Part shown: positions 16,333 to 27,749 of the stretch, one piece after another
Numbering within the stretch: position 1 is the stretch's first letter
Layout: each line of letters opens with the position of its first letter
Origin: an uncultured Clostridia bacterium
GTDB taxonomy: Bacteria; Bacillota; Clostridia; Christensenellales; Aristaeellaceae
Direction: 5' to 3'
Length of the DNA: 64,000 bases
NCBI GenBank assembly: GCA_946414315.1
Contig: CAMKNZ010000004.1
Location: 1 to 64,000, forward strand
Program-made: the position numbers and the translations under genes
Notes under the pieces: model-generated
Seen by the model: the letters and a program-made list of their open reading frames with translations, nothing else
Database searches by the model: none
Told to the model about the DNA's origin: nothing

Positions 16333-17091
16333 TCAACAAAACAGTTCGGAAAGATATGCAGCAACACCGTCCTCGTCGTTGCTGCCTGTGATGTGGTCCG
16401 CGATCTCCCGGACACAGTCCAGGGCGTTGCTGACCGCCACACCGCAGCCGCAGTTCCGGATGGGGTCGATATCGTCGTTGTCATCCCCGAAATATACAGC
16501 CTGCTCCGGGTCGATCCCGAAGGCGTCCAGCATGCTCCGGATCCCGTTCCACTTGGTGGCGGACCGGCTCATGACCTGCAGGAGCTTGTGCTCCGCAACG
16601 GTGCAGTAAGTATCTTCCGGCAGGGCCAGGGGAAGCTCATCCACGGGAATCTGCGGATGGCTGGCCAGGATCTTATAGACTTTATCCCTTTGGGGGAGCG
16701 TCCGGATATCACGGACGACGGTCGGCGTCCAGAGGGGGATGTCCGTATTGGCGTAGATCTCGTTCCCCGCTTCCACGGAGATGACTGCTCCGGGGATCCG
16801 GTCCAGCTGTTCCAGGATCGTTTCCGCTTCCGGCGCGCTGATCGGGTTCTCCAGAATAGCGTCCGGCGTAACGGTCCGGGCCCCGTTCAGGGTCGTGACC
16901 GCGTCAAAAGGGATAAGGCGGCAGTATTCCGTAATCGCCCGCCGGGGCCGTGCAGTGGCGGCGAACAGCCGGGCGCCGGCTTCCTGCCAGGTCCGCATCA
17001 CCTTTACGGTATGATCCGATATGGTTTTGTCCGTATGCAGCAGGGTCCTGTCAAAATCGACAATGACCGCGCGGTATGGCGGATGGTTCAT
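16333..17091 (-). CDS. Cof-type HAD-IIB phosphatase
   Basis: The 252-residue protein has HAD motif I as VDFDRTLL, a Thr in motif II, a Lys in motif III (ATKWNGIRSML) and motif IV GDDNDDIDPIRNCG, the Cof-type arrangement (GDxxND then a G-x-A-V-S-N-A stretch). Cof-type enzymes dephosphorylate sugar phosphates, FMN or pyridoxal phosphate. The start was set at ATG 17089-17091, with AGGA 6 nt upstream and 8 nt after the DUF362 gene stop; longer starts overlap that gene. Confidence 0.82.
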   Translation of the reverse strand: MNHPPYRAVIVDFDRTLLHTDKTISDHTVKVMRTWQEAGARLFAATARPRRAITEYCRLIPFDAVTTLNGARTVTPDAILENPISAPEAETILEQLDRIPGAVISVEAGNEIYANTDIPLWTPTVVRDIRTLPQRDKVYKILASHPQIPVDELPLALPEDTYCTVAEHKLLQVMSRSATKWNGIRSMLDAFGIDPEQAVYFGDDNDDIDPIRNCGCGVAVSNALDCVREIADHITGSNDEDGVAAYLSELFC

Positions 17092-17099
17092 GCTTTTCC

Positions 17100-18224
17100 T
17101 CATTTCATCCGGACCAGTTCGTATTCCCGGGTGCCCAGGCCGATCTTTTCCGCGTGCTCCAGGCATTCCCGCCAGCTGGTGTTCGGATGGACGTCCTTGA
17201 AGGGATCGTGGTGCGTATGCGCGTGGGGATCGCTCAGGCGGTCCGTCAGCTGGCTGTTGGGCAGCGGATCCGCTTTCAGGCACAGGTCCGCGCAGGCCTG
17301 GTCCAGCGCCACCGCGTCGAAGGACGCGAGCATGCCCAGGTTCGGCAGGATCGGCGCGTCGTTCTCCCCGTGGCAGTCGCAGTCCGGGGAAACATCCATG
17401 ATCATGTTGATCCAGAACACCGGCTTGCCCGCCGCGATCGCCGCGGTATACTCCGCCATTTTGCGTCCCAGGGCTTCCGATACGCTGTCGAAATCCGTAT
17501 AGATCGCGTCAAAGGCGCAGACGCCGATGCAGCGGCCGCAGCCTTTGCACAGGTCCGGATCGATGTACGCCTTGCCGCTGTCATAGGAAATGGCGTCCGA
17601 GCCGCACTGCTTTGCGCACTGGCGGCACATACGGCACGCGTCCGGGTCCACGGATGGCTTGCCCTCGTTGTGCTGCTGCATTTTGCCGGCGCGGCTGCCG
17701 CCGCCCATGCCCAGGTTCTTCACGGCGCCGCCGAAACCGGCGACCTCGTGGCCCTTGAAATGGCTTAGCACGATGATGACGTCCGCGTCATACAGGGCCC
17801 GGCCGATATACGCCTCCTTGCAGTAAACGCCGTTGGGCACCGGCACGACCACGTCGTCCGTACCCTTCAGGCCGTCGGCAATGATATTATGGCAGCCGGT
17901 GGTCATATAGTTGAAACCGTTGATATCCGCGTTCAGCAGATGGTCCACGGCGTTTTTCCGGGATCCTGGATAGAGCGTATTGCAGTCCGTGAGGAAGGGC
18001 TTGCCGCCCAGTTCCTTCACCAGGTCCGCCACGGCCTTCACATAGTTCGGCCGGATATAGGCGAAGTTCCCCAGTTCCCCGAAATGCAGCTTGATTGCCA
18101 CGAACTTTCCTTCAAAATCGATGCGGCCCAGACCGGCCTGCCGACAGAGTTTCTGCAGCTTGACGCCCTGGCTTACGTTCGGTTTCGTCCGGAAATCGGT
18201 AAAGTAGACCTTTGCTTTTTCCAT
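17100..18224 (-). CDS. DUF362-domain 4Fe-4S protein
   Basis: The 374-residue protein has an N-terminal DUF362 domain (about 1-190; KLHFGELGN, VLSHFKGHEVAGFGGAVKNL) followed by two 4Fe-4S motifs, CRMCRQCAKQC and CKGCGRCIGVC (about 197-240), and a further C-terminal region with a CDCHG motif. Family members are uncharacterised iron-sulfur proteins of anaerobes, some linked to flavin or redox chemistry. The cysteine sets are complete. It is closely followed by the Cof-type HAD gene. GGAGG precedes the ATG by 10 nt. Confidence 0.82.
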   Translation of the reverse strand: MEKAKVYFTDFRTKPNVSQGVKLQKLCRQAGLGRIDFEGKFVAIKLHFGELGNFAYIRPNYVKAVADLVKELGGKPFLTDCNTLYPGSRKNAVDHLLNADINGFNYMTTGCHNIIADGLKGTDDVVVPVPNGVYCKEAYIGRALYDADVIIVLSHFKGHEVAGFGGAVKNLGMGGGSRAGKMQQHNEGKPSVDPDACRMCRQCAKQCGSDAISYDSGKAYIDPDLCKGCGRCIGVCAFDAIYTDFDSVSEALGRKMAEYTAAIAAGKPVFWINMIMDVSPDCDCHGENDAPILPNLGMLASFDAVALDQACADLCLKADPLPNSQLTDRLSDPHAHTHHDPFKDVHPNTSWRECLEHAEKIGLGTREYELVRMK

Positions 18225-18262
18225 CGCTGTTGTCCTCCTCTGTTTTATGAACTTATCTTACG

Positions 18263-18733
18263 TCACAGGATCTTTTCCATACCCACCTTGTAAGGCGTGA
18301 GTCCGAGTTTTTCATAGAACGCCATGGCGCCGGGATTGCAGGTCCAGACATTCAGGGTCACGTTATAGGCGCCCTTCTCCCGGGCAAAAGCCAGGATATA
18401 CTCATACAGCGCCCGGCCCACGCCCTGTCCCCGGGCCGCCTCGTCCACACAGATATCGTCAATATAGACGGTCGTGTGTTCTTGCATGAGCTGACCGCCG
18501 GAATGCTGGATCATACAGAATCCGTGGCCCAGTACCCGGTCCTGTTCATCCGTGCAGACGAATACGGGCGTTTCCTCATCGGCAAGAATCCGCTCCAGTT
18601 CCTCCGCGCTGTACTTGGTCGCCGGGCCCTTGAACAGGTCCGGCCGGCCGTTATGGTGCACCATGTCCACCTGGACCAGCAGGTCCAGGATCGCGGGAAT
18701 GTCCCGCGCCCCGGCGCGGCGTACGCTGTTCAC
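18263..18733 (-). CDS. GNAT acetyltransferase (GTG start)
   Basis: The 156-residue GNAT has the loop EAARGQGVGRALYEYILAFAR and a C-terminal N-P-G-A-M-A-F-Y-E-K-L-G-L motif. No ATG fits the N-terminus: GTG at 18731-18733 lies 8 nt after AGAGG, while another GTG three codons earlier overlaps that site, so I chose the inner one. It is the tenth GNAT gene of the window and the last of the cluster, placed in the housekeeping operon between the TSUP permease and the DUF362 gene. Confidence 0.78.
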   Translation of the reverse strand: MNSVRRAGARDIPAILDLLVQVDMVHHNGRPDLFKGPATKYSAEELERILADEETPVFVCTDEQDRVLGHGFCMIQHSGGQLMQEHTTVYIDDICVDEAARGQGVGRALYEYILAFAREKGAYNVTLNVWTCNPGAMAFYEKLGLTPYKVGMEKIL

Positions 18734-18763
18734 GGCAGACACCTCTTTTCTTCAAGTCTGCGG

Positions 18764-21899
<3,136 letters not shown>

Positions 21900-21900
21900 G

Positions 21901-23163
21901 TTATTCTTCCACCCGAATGACATTTTCAACCTTGGTGATCTCAGGATTGAGGGAGTTCATTGCACGCTGCATCGCCTTTTCGGGCGCGCTGTGGGTAATG
22001 AAGATCAGGGTCGCCTTTCCGTCGGGACCGGCGTCCTTCTGCATCATGGCGGAAACGGAGATCTTTTCCTTTGCCAGGAGTCCTGCAACCTCCGCCAGTA
22101 CGCCGGGTTCGTCCTTGGCCTTCATGCGGATGAAATACTTGCTGTACCAGTCATCCGCCACAGGCAGCGGATTCTCCCGCATGACCGGCATGGGATGGAC
22201 CGCGTTCTGCGCCGCCTGAATGATATCGCCCACGATGGCGCTGGCCGTCGGGGCGTCGCCCGCGCCGCGGCCTTCCAGCATCATATCCTTGAAGGAATGA
22301 CCGTAGAGATAGATCGCGTTCAGGGAGCCGTCCACGCGGGCCAGGGGATGGTCCGCCGGCAGGAACACCGGATGCACACGGGCTTCGATGGATTCGCCGT
22401 TGTCCTTGCCGATAGCCAGGAGCTTCAGCACATAACCCATCTCACGACCGAAGGCGATATCCTCGGAATTGACCTTGGTGATGCCTTCGCGGTATACGTT
22501 CTCCACCCGGACCCGGGTATGGAAACCGATGGAGCCCAGGATGCTCAGCTTGTAAGCCGCGTCGTAACCTTCCACGTCCGCGGTGGGATCCGGCTCGGCC
22601 AGGCCCAGGCGCTGGGCGTCCTTCAGGACGGTTTCGTACTCGGCGCCTTCCGCCGCCATCCGGGTCAGGATGTAGTTGGTGGTGCCGTTGACAATGCCCA
22701 TGATCTGCTCGAGATGGTTGGCGATCAGCGGGCTCTGGATCGCGTTGATGATCGGGATCGCGCCGCCCACGCTGGCTTCATAGTAGAGGCCGGCGCCGGT
22801 CTTCTGCGACATAGCCCGCAGTTCGTCAAAATGGAGCGAGAGAGCCATCTTGTTCGCGGTGACGACGGACTTGCCGTTTTCCAGCGCGCGCAGCATCATG
22901 GAAGCCGCGGGCTGTTCGCCGCCAAGGAACTCGCAGACGATCTGAATTTCCGGATCCTCCAGGATATCGTTCTTATCGGTGGTCAGCACCTCGTCCGGCA
23001 CTTCCTTGCCGCCGTGGATCTTCTTGTCCAGCACCAGCGCCTTCTTCACGCGAAGCTTCACGCCCGTGCGCTTTGCCGTTTCATCCCCGAATTCGCGGAT
23101 CAGGTCCCAGACGCCCCCGCCGATGTTTCCCAGTCCCAGCAGTCCCAGCACGATCTCTTTCAT
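21901..23163 (-). CDS. hom: Homoserine dehydrogenase
   Basis: The 420-residue enzyme has an NAD(P)-binding start (LGLLGLGNIGGGVWDL), the catalytic region VTANKMALSLHFDELRAMS, the substrate motif GIVNGTTNYILTRM, and a C-terminal ACT domain (about 345-420; DEPGVLAEVAGLLAKEKISV). It reduces aspartate semialdehyde to homoserine in the Thr/Met branch. The ACT domain is the usual site of Thr feedback. The length is normal. GGAGG lies about 10 nt before the ATG. It is flanked by coaX upstream and the HAD-Tmk fusion downstream. Confidence 0.95.
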   Translation of the reverse strand: MKEIVLGLLGLGNIGGGVWDLIREFGDETAKRTGVKLRVKKALVLDKKIHGGKEVPDEVLTTDKNDILEDPEIQIVCEFLGGEQPAASMMLRALENGKSVVTANKMALSLHFDELRAMSQKTGAGLYYEASVGGAIPIINAIQSPLIANHLEQIMGIVNGTTNYILTRMAAEGAEYETVLKDAQRLGLAEPDPTADVEGYDAAYKLSILGSIGFHTRVRVENVYREGITKVNSEDIAFGREMGYVLKLLAIGKDNGESIEARVHPVFLPADHPLARVDGSLNAIYLYGHSFKDMMLEGRGAGDAPTASAIVGDIIQAAQNAVHPMPVMRENPLPVADDWYSKYFIRMKAKDEPGVLAEVAGLLAKEKISVSAMMQKDAGPDGKATLIFITHSAPEKAMQRAMNSLNPEITKVENVIRVEE

Positions 23164-23184
23164 TTGTCATTTACCTCCGCAATT

Positions 23185-23958
23185 TCAATTATCCGTCCGG
23201 TTCCGTTCATAGATCAGCCGCAGGCCCTTGAGGGTCAGCAGGCCGTCCAGTTTGTCAATGACTTTGCTCTCGTCGGCAATCATCAGCGCCATACCACCGG
23301 TAGCCACTACGTAGGCATCCACGCCGAGCTCCTGGCGGATCTTCCGTACGATGTTCCGCACCAGGCCCACATAGCCGTAATACATCCCGCTCTGCAGGTT
23401 GCTGAGGGTGGTGCGGCCGATCACGTTTTCCGGCTTCGCCAGTTCAAACCGCGGCAGCTTCGCCGTACCGGTGACCAGGGCCTCGCTGCTCAGCTTGATG
23501 CCCGGGCAGATGGTGCCGCCCAGGAAGGACCCCTCTTTATCCACAACGCCGAAGGTCGTGGCGGTGCCGAAGTCGATGAAGATGCATGGCCCGCCGTATT
23601 CGTCGTAAGCGGCGACGGCATTGGCGATCCGGTCGCTGCCCAGCTCCCGGGGATTCTCATACCGGATGTTGATGCCGGTTCTGATGCCGGGCGCCACAAA
23701 CAGCGGCGTTTTGCCGATATAGTTTGTGAGCATGTGCTCGATCGTATAGTTGATGGTCGGTACGACGCTGGACACGATGATGCCGTCCACCACGTCCCTG
23801 CCCACACCCTCATGGGCAAACATGGACATCAGGCGCACGCCGTATTCGTCCGAGGTGGACGTGATATTGGTAGACATGCGCCAGTATTTGTACATTTCCT
23901 TTCCGTCGAACAACGCCGTCTTAATGTTGGTGTTGCCGATATCCATGGTCAGGATCAA
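23185..23958 (-). CDS. coaX: Type III pantothenate kinase CoaX, TTG start
   Basis: The 257-residue protein starts ILTMDIGNTNIKTALFDG, the phosphate-binding motif of the ASKHA fold, and has GIRTGINIRYENPRELGSDR and CIFIDFGTATTFGVVDKEG, both CoaX signatures. It phosphorylates pantothenate in the first step of CoA synthesis and, unlike CoaA, is K+-dependent and not inhibited by CoA. The first codon is TTG (23956-23958) with GAGG 5 nt upstream; an ATG four codons in would cut the first beta strand. It lies 1 nt after the ECF-type S component gene. Confidence 0.93.
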   Translation of the reverse strand: MILTMDIGNTNIKTALFDGKEMYKYWRMSTNITSTSDEYGVRLMSMFAHEGVGRDVVDGIIVSSVVPTINYTIEHMLTNYIGKTPLFVAPGIRTGINIRYENPRELGSDRIANAVAAYDEYGGPCIFIDFGTATTFGVVDKEGSFLGGTICPGIKLSSEALVTGTAKLPRFELAKPENVIGRTTLSNLQSGMYYGYVGLVRNIVRKIRQELGVDAYVVATGGMALMIADESKVIDKLDGLLTLKGLRLIYERNRTDN

Positions 23959-23959
23959 A

Positions 23960-24568
23960 TCAAATCATCCTCGCTTTCTTCAGCGCGACGCCGGCAGCGC
24001 CGGTTACAACAGCTGCCACGATCATCTCGACCACGGCATTGATGCCCACGGAAGTGATGATATACATAATCACGCCTTTTTCCGCGATGGAACCGGCCAG
24101 GTTATCCGTGCTGCCGAAGAACATCACCAGCAGGCTCATGAACAGCAGCGTGTTGAACAGTGCGGCGCAGAAGCCCGTGACCGCGCCCCGGATATACAGC
24201 GGAAGCGAAGTCTGCTTCAGTGCGGACCAGACCACCGCAGCCAGCGCGCCGACCAGCACGCGGGACACGAAGCGCTGCACGAACATCAGGAAAGGGTTGT
24301 AGTTGACCAGGGCCGCGCCGAGGGCGCTGAACCCGAAAATGCCGAAGCACTGCAGGAAGCTGATCAGACCGAATGCGCCGCCGATGATCAGGCCGCCGGA
24401 CATGCCCATCGCCATGACTGCGATCGCCACAGGGATCATGTTGAAGGTGATCGAAAGGCCCATGGGCATCGGGATGTTGACGAAAGCCAGAACGATCAAA
24501 ACCGCCACCAGCATAGCCAGCAGCGTCATCCGCGCAATCTTGGTGCGTCTTGTTGTTGTGTTTGTCAT
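23960..24568 (-). CDS. ECF transporter S component, probably pantothenate type
   Basis: The 202-residue protein has about six hydrophobic helices, the alanine-rich first helices of ECF S components (TKIARMTLLAMLVAVL) and the FVNIPMPMGLSITFNMIPV stretch. S components bind a vitamin and dock onto a shared EcfAAT module. Position directly before coaX suggests pantothenate as ligand; this is inference from context. The start was placed at ATG 24566-24568 with GGAGGAG 6 nt upstream; a longer start extends into the untranslated leader. It is the first gene of the housekeeping operon. Confidence 0.82.
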   Translation of the reverse strand: MTNTTTRRTKIARMTLLAMLVAVLIVLAFVNIPMPMGLSITFNMIPVAIAVMAMGMSGGLIIGGAFGLISFLQCFGIFGFSALGAALVNYNPFLMFVQRFVSRVLVGALAAVVWSALKQTSLPLYIRGAVTGFCAALFNTLLFMSLLVMFFGSTDNLAGSIAEKGVIMYIITSVGINAVVEMIVAAVVTGAAGVALKKARMI

Positions 24569-24691
24569 CAGAATCTCCTCCGTTCGGGTTCGTGTTTCAG
24601 ATACCCGTCGAAACATTATTTCCGCATATTGATTTATCCCCGCGTCAGGCGCCGGGAGGGCTGCCTGCGTAAAACCGATGCGGATGCGTCT

Positions 24692-24719
24692 ATTATAGCG
24701 GAAAATCAGGGAATGTAAA
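24692..24719 (-). promoter_or_regulatory. Sigma-A-like promoter of the ECF-coaX-hom operon
   Basis: On the minus strand TTTACA (24714-24719) and TATAAT (24692-24697) are spaced by 16 bp. They leave an untranslated leader of about 120 nt before ATG 24568. I found no riboswitch that I recognise in that leader. It is likely the main promoter for the run of genes down to about 16.3 kb. Confidence 0.65.
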
Positions 24720-24724
24720 GGAAA

Positions 24725-25537
24725 TCAACGGATGTTTCCTTCTCCCTTGCGGGCTTTTTTGTCCGCATACATCTTCTCGTCCGCGTTCTGGAAGATCTCA
24801 TCCAGGTCATAATCCTCGCCGCCGAAGGCAAATCCGCAGGCGATCTCGCAGCGGATCCCGTCGTCCTGCCGGTTCAGTTCGGCAAGGCCTTCCTCCCATG
24901 TCTTCAGGATCCGCTCCGCCTCTTCCCGGTTCACATGGATAGCGACCACGATGAACTCGTCTCCGCCCACGCGGAAGGGGATGATGTTCCGGGCCTCGAT
25001 CTTCTTCAGGCTTTCGGCCGCCTTGAGGATCAGCCTGTCGCCTGCTTCATGTCCATAGACGTCGTTCATCTGTTTCAGGTTGTTGACGTCCATATTGAAG
25101 ACAGCGATGGTCTTCTGGTTCCGGAAAAGGGTCTTCTTCAGCTCCAGAAACCTGCTCTTGTTGTAAAGGCCAGTCAGCCCGTCATGATCCTTTTCGTTCT
25201 TCAGCGATTTTGAGTATTCGCCCATATCCCGGACCAGGTCCATATACAGGCTGGTATCCATCAGGTGATGGATCTGCCGCAGGTGCCCATCTTCCCTGAA
25301 GGTGGAGGAATAGACCACCCAGGTCTTGCCGCTGCCGTTATCCAGCAGGTCCCACATCTCCGCCCGCTGTCCGTAAGCCGGAGGCGGACAGGCCGCATTC
25401 CAGTTGGTCTTTCCCTGCCGGACGGAGGCCGCCTTGGCGTCCTCATACAGGACTTTTCCGTCCTCATCCGTGATCAGGATCCGTCCGATATCGTTCCTGA
25501 AGAACCGGAGGATCATCTCATCCAGGTCCATTGCCAT
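24725..25537 (-). CDS. Diguanylate cyclase (GGDEF) with N-terminal sensor region
   Basis: The 270-residue protein has an N-terminal region (about 1-100) resembling a PAS fold (ILITDEDGKVLYED, YSSTFREDG), a helical linker and a GGDEF domain beginning at DHDGLTGLYNKSRF. The active-site motif RVGGDEF is intact, so it should make c-di-GMP from two GTP. The inhibitory RxxD site is absent (RNII at that position). It has no membrane helix. Its ATG lies 1 nt after the stop of the ABC exporter gene, making it the last gene of the exporter operon, so c-di-GMP may report on export; that is inference. Confidence 0.88.
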   Translation of the reverse strand: MAMDLDEMILRFFRNDIGRILITDEDGKVLYEDAKAASVRQGKTNWNAACPPPAYGQRAEMWDLLDNGSGKTWVVYSSTFREDGHLRQIHHLMDTSLYMDLVRDMGEYSKSLKNEKDHDGLTGLYNKSRFLELKKTLFRNQKTIAVFNMDVNNLKQMNDVYGHEAGDRLILKAAESLKKIEARNIIPFRVGGDEFIVVAIHVNREEAERILKTWEEGLAELNRQDDGIRCEIACGFAFGGEDYDLDEIFQNADEKMYADKKARKGEGNIR

Positions 25538-25538
25538 C

Positions 25539-27734
25539 TTATTGTTCCCCTTCCGTATCCAACCGCTGCCGGGCGACCAGTTCCGCAAAATGTCCGCCCT
25601 TTTCGATCAGCTGATCATAGGTCCCTTCCTCGATGATCGCGCCGTCGTCCATGACCAGGATCCGGTCGCAGTTGCGGATGGTAGAGAGGCGGTGAGCGAT
25701 CACGATGCGGGTGCAGTTCAGCTTGTCCAGCGCGTCTGATACCTGCTTCTGGGTCTTGTTGTCCAGGGCGGAAGTTGCTTCGTCAAAGATCAGGATCTTC
25801 GGTTTGGGAGCGATAGCCCGGGCGATCATCAGGCGCTGTTTCTGGCCGCCGGAAATCCCACCCTGGCCTTCGGAGATGACAGTCTGCATGCCCATGGGCA
25901 TTTCACGGATATCCTGGGCGATCCCGGCAGTCTCCGCCGCTTCCCAGGCTTCCTCCAGGGTCAACTGGGGCACGGAGATCGTGATGTTGGAGAAGATATC
26001 GCCCTGGAACAGCTGGCCGTTCTGGATAACCACGCCGATATTCCGGCGCAGGGACCGGGGATCCAGGCTGTTCATATCCCGGCCGTCATAAAAGACAGAA
26101 CCTTTTTCCGGTTTTTCAAAGCCCAGCAGCAGGCGCACCAGCGTGGACTTTCCGCAGCCGGTACGGCCGACGATCGCGACGTATTCACCGGAGCGGATGT
26201 TCAGGCTCAGGTCATTCAGAATATACGGGGTGTTCTCGTCATACCGGAAGGTGACATGGCTCATCTCAATGTGACCACTCACACGGGATACGGTCTGTTT
26301 CTCCTCGGCCACTTCCGGTTCCGCCTGCAGGATCGGCTCCGCCATTTCCAGCACCGGCTTGATGGCCGCCACGGAGACCGCGATGCCCGTGAGGGCGGAA
26401 AACGCGCCTGACAGCCGCCCGAACGCGGCGCTGAACGCATAATACTGATTGACTGATACACCGGTCTGTACCGCCAGATAATACAGGACAACCGTTCCGG
26501 CAAGGGAGATGGCTGTAGTGATCAGCGCATTCAGTTTCACAAAGGCGGGCGGATTATACTCCAGCTGGGCGTTCCTCGCATACAGCCTTCCCCAGCGGGC
26601 AAATACCCGCTTTTCCGAACCGGAAAGACGAATTTTCTGGATTCCGTTCAGCACAGCATAGGTCATGCCGGTCTCCTCGGCGCTCAGCTTCATCTTTTTC
26701 CGGGAAATGCCGATCTGGACAAGGGAGGCTGCCACGCTGACCACCAGCGTAGACAGGATAATCAGGATGGACGGCCACACCAGCGCGGGGGCAAACTGGA
26801 AGATCTGCGTGATGTACAGCAGGGACATAAGGCTGCTCAGGCCGATGGAAAAGATATTGTTCAGGATCATATTGCACAGGGAACTGATGCTGTTCGCCCG
26901 GCTGGAGAGTTCACCGGAAGAGAACTTCCGGAAAAAACTGACGGGGAGGGACAGGATGCGAATCATCACCGACGCCTCCACCGCCTGGGAACTCCGGGTA
27001 TTGATCCTGTCCATCAGGAGCGTGCGGATCAGCTCGATCATCTTGCTCGCGAAAGCAGAACACAGCAGGAACACCACAACGCCAAGCATCAGGTTCATAT
27101 TCCGGCTTTGCAGGATCGGGCCGGTCACCAGGGCGTACGCCTTCGGCTCGATCATGCCGACAAGGGTAACCGCCAGCGTGACCAGCACAATCAGAAGCAG
27201 ATCGCCGTTGGGAATGCTTTTTTTCATGTACAGCAGCAGGTCCGGAATGCCCAGTTTCTTCATGGGCAGGGGTTTATAGAAGCACAGCGCGTCCCTGGAA
27301 AACAGCTTCGCGGTCTTCCGGGTCACGCGGGTCTTTTTGCCCGTGACCGGATCTTTATAGTAATAGCCGTAGATCTTCCCGGGAAGCAGCGCCACGGTGG
27401 TTCTGGTCTCTTTCATGCAGCCCAGCATCGGTCCGTAGGCGTCTTTCTGCCAGTCTTCCGTCAGTTCCACATCCCGGACCATCAAGCCGGAAGGACGCAT
27501 AGCATATTCCAGCTGTTTGGAGACGTCCGGGATGTTCTCCGGGATCTCCACGGGCTTCTCATGGTAGTATTTCAGAACTTCGTCGATGGCTTCCTTGGCA
27601 ATCAGGCGGCCGTCCTCCAGCTGTTCCGCGCTCCATTTGTCCATCACGACGCTGGCCATACGGAAAAAGGAGTCTTCCAGGATGTTCTGATCTGATTCCA
27701 TTCTTTGTTTGATCTGTTCGTTAAACCAGCCCAA
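25539..27734 (-). CDS. NHLM-type bacteriocin-export ABC transporter, ATP-binding protein (TTG start)
   Basis: The 731-residue protein matches the second ABC protein of NHLM (nitrile hydratase leader microcin) export systems. It has an N-terminal soluble domain of about 150 residues without a C39 peptidase site, a six-helix ABC membrane domain (about 170-450) and a nucleotide-binding domain (about 490-725) with GRTGCGKSTLVR, ISGGQKQRLMIARA and ILIFDEATSALD. It probably pairs with the peptidase-ABC gene 15 nt upstream. The start codon is TTG 27732-27734, with a strong AAAGGAGGT site 9 nt before it; the next in-frame ATG lies 11 codons in without such a site. Confidence 0.9.
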   Translation of the reverse strand: MGWFNEQIKQRMESDQNILEDSFFRMASVVMDKWSAEQLEDGRLIAKEAIDEVLKYYHEKPVEIPENIPDVSKQLEYAMRPSGLMVRDVELTEDWQKDAYGPMLGCMKETRTTVALLPGKIYGYYYKDPVTGKKTRVTRKTAKLFSRDALCFYKPLPMKKLGIPDLLLYMKKSIPNGDLLLIVLVTLAVTLVGMIEPKAYALVTGPILQSRNMNLMLGVVVFLLCSAFASKMIELIRTLLMDRINTRSSQAVEASVMIRILSLPVSFFRKFSSGELSSRANSISSLCNMILNNIFSIGLSSLMSLLYITQIFQFAPALVWPSILIILSTLVVSVAASLVQIGISRKKMKLSAEETGMTYAVLNGIQKIRLSGSEKRVFARWGRLYARNAQLEYNPPAFVKLNALITTAISLAGTVVLYYLAVQTGVSVNQYYAFSAAFGRLSGAFSALTGIAVSVAAIKPVLEMAEPILQAEPEVAEEKQTVSRVSGHIEMSHVTFRYDENTPYILNDLSLNIRSGEYVAIVGRTGCGKSTLVRLLLGFEKPEKGSVFYDGRDMNSLDPRSLRRNIGVVIQNGQLFQGDIFSNITISVPQLTLEEAWEAAETAGIAQDIREMPMGMQTVISEGQGGISGGQKQRLMIARAIAPKPKILIFDEATSALDNKTQKQVSDALDKLNCTRIVIAHRLSTIRNCDRILVMDDGAIIEEGTYDQLIEKGGHFAELVARQRLDTEGEQ

Positions 27735-27749
27735 AGCAGAAGACCTCCT

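Noticed and set aside
1-18733. Integron-type gene cassette array
   Set aside because: The gene content fits, but no repeated attC-like palindromes or integrase gene were seen; the gaps share only ribosome-site-like bases.
24569-24691. A riboswitch in the leader of the ECF-coaX operon
   Set aside because: The leader has small G/C-rich pairings (for example CGGGT..ACCCG) but no pattern I recognise for a known riboswitch.
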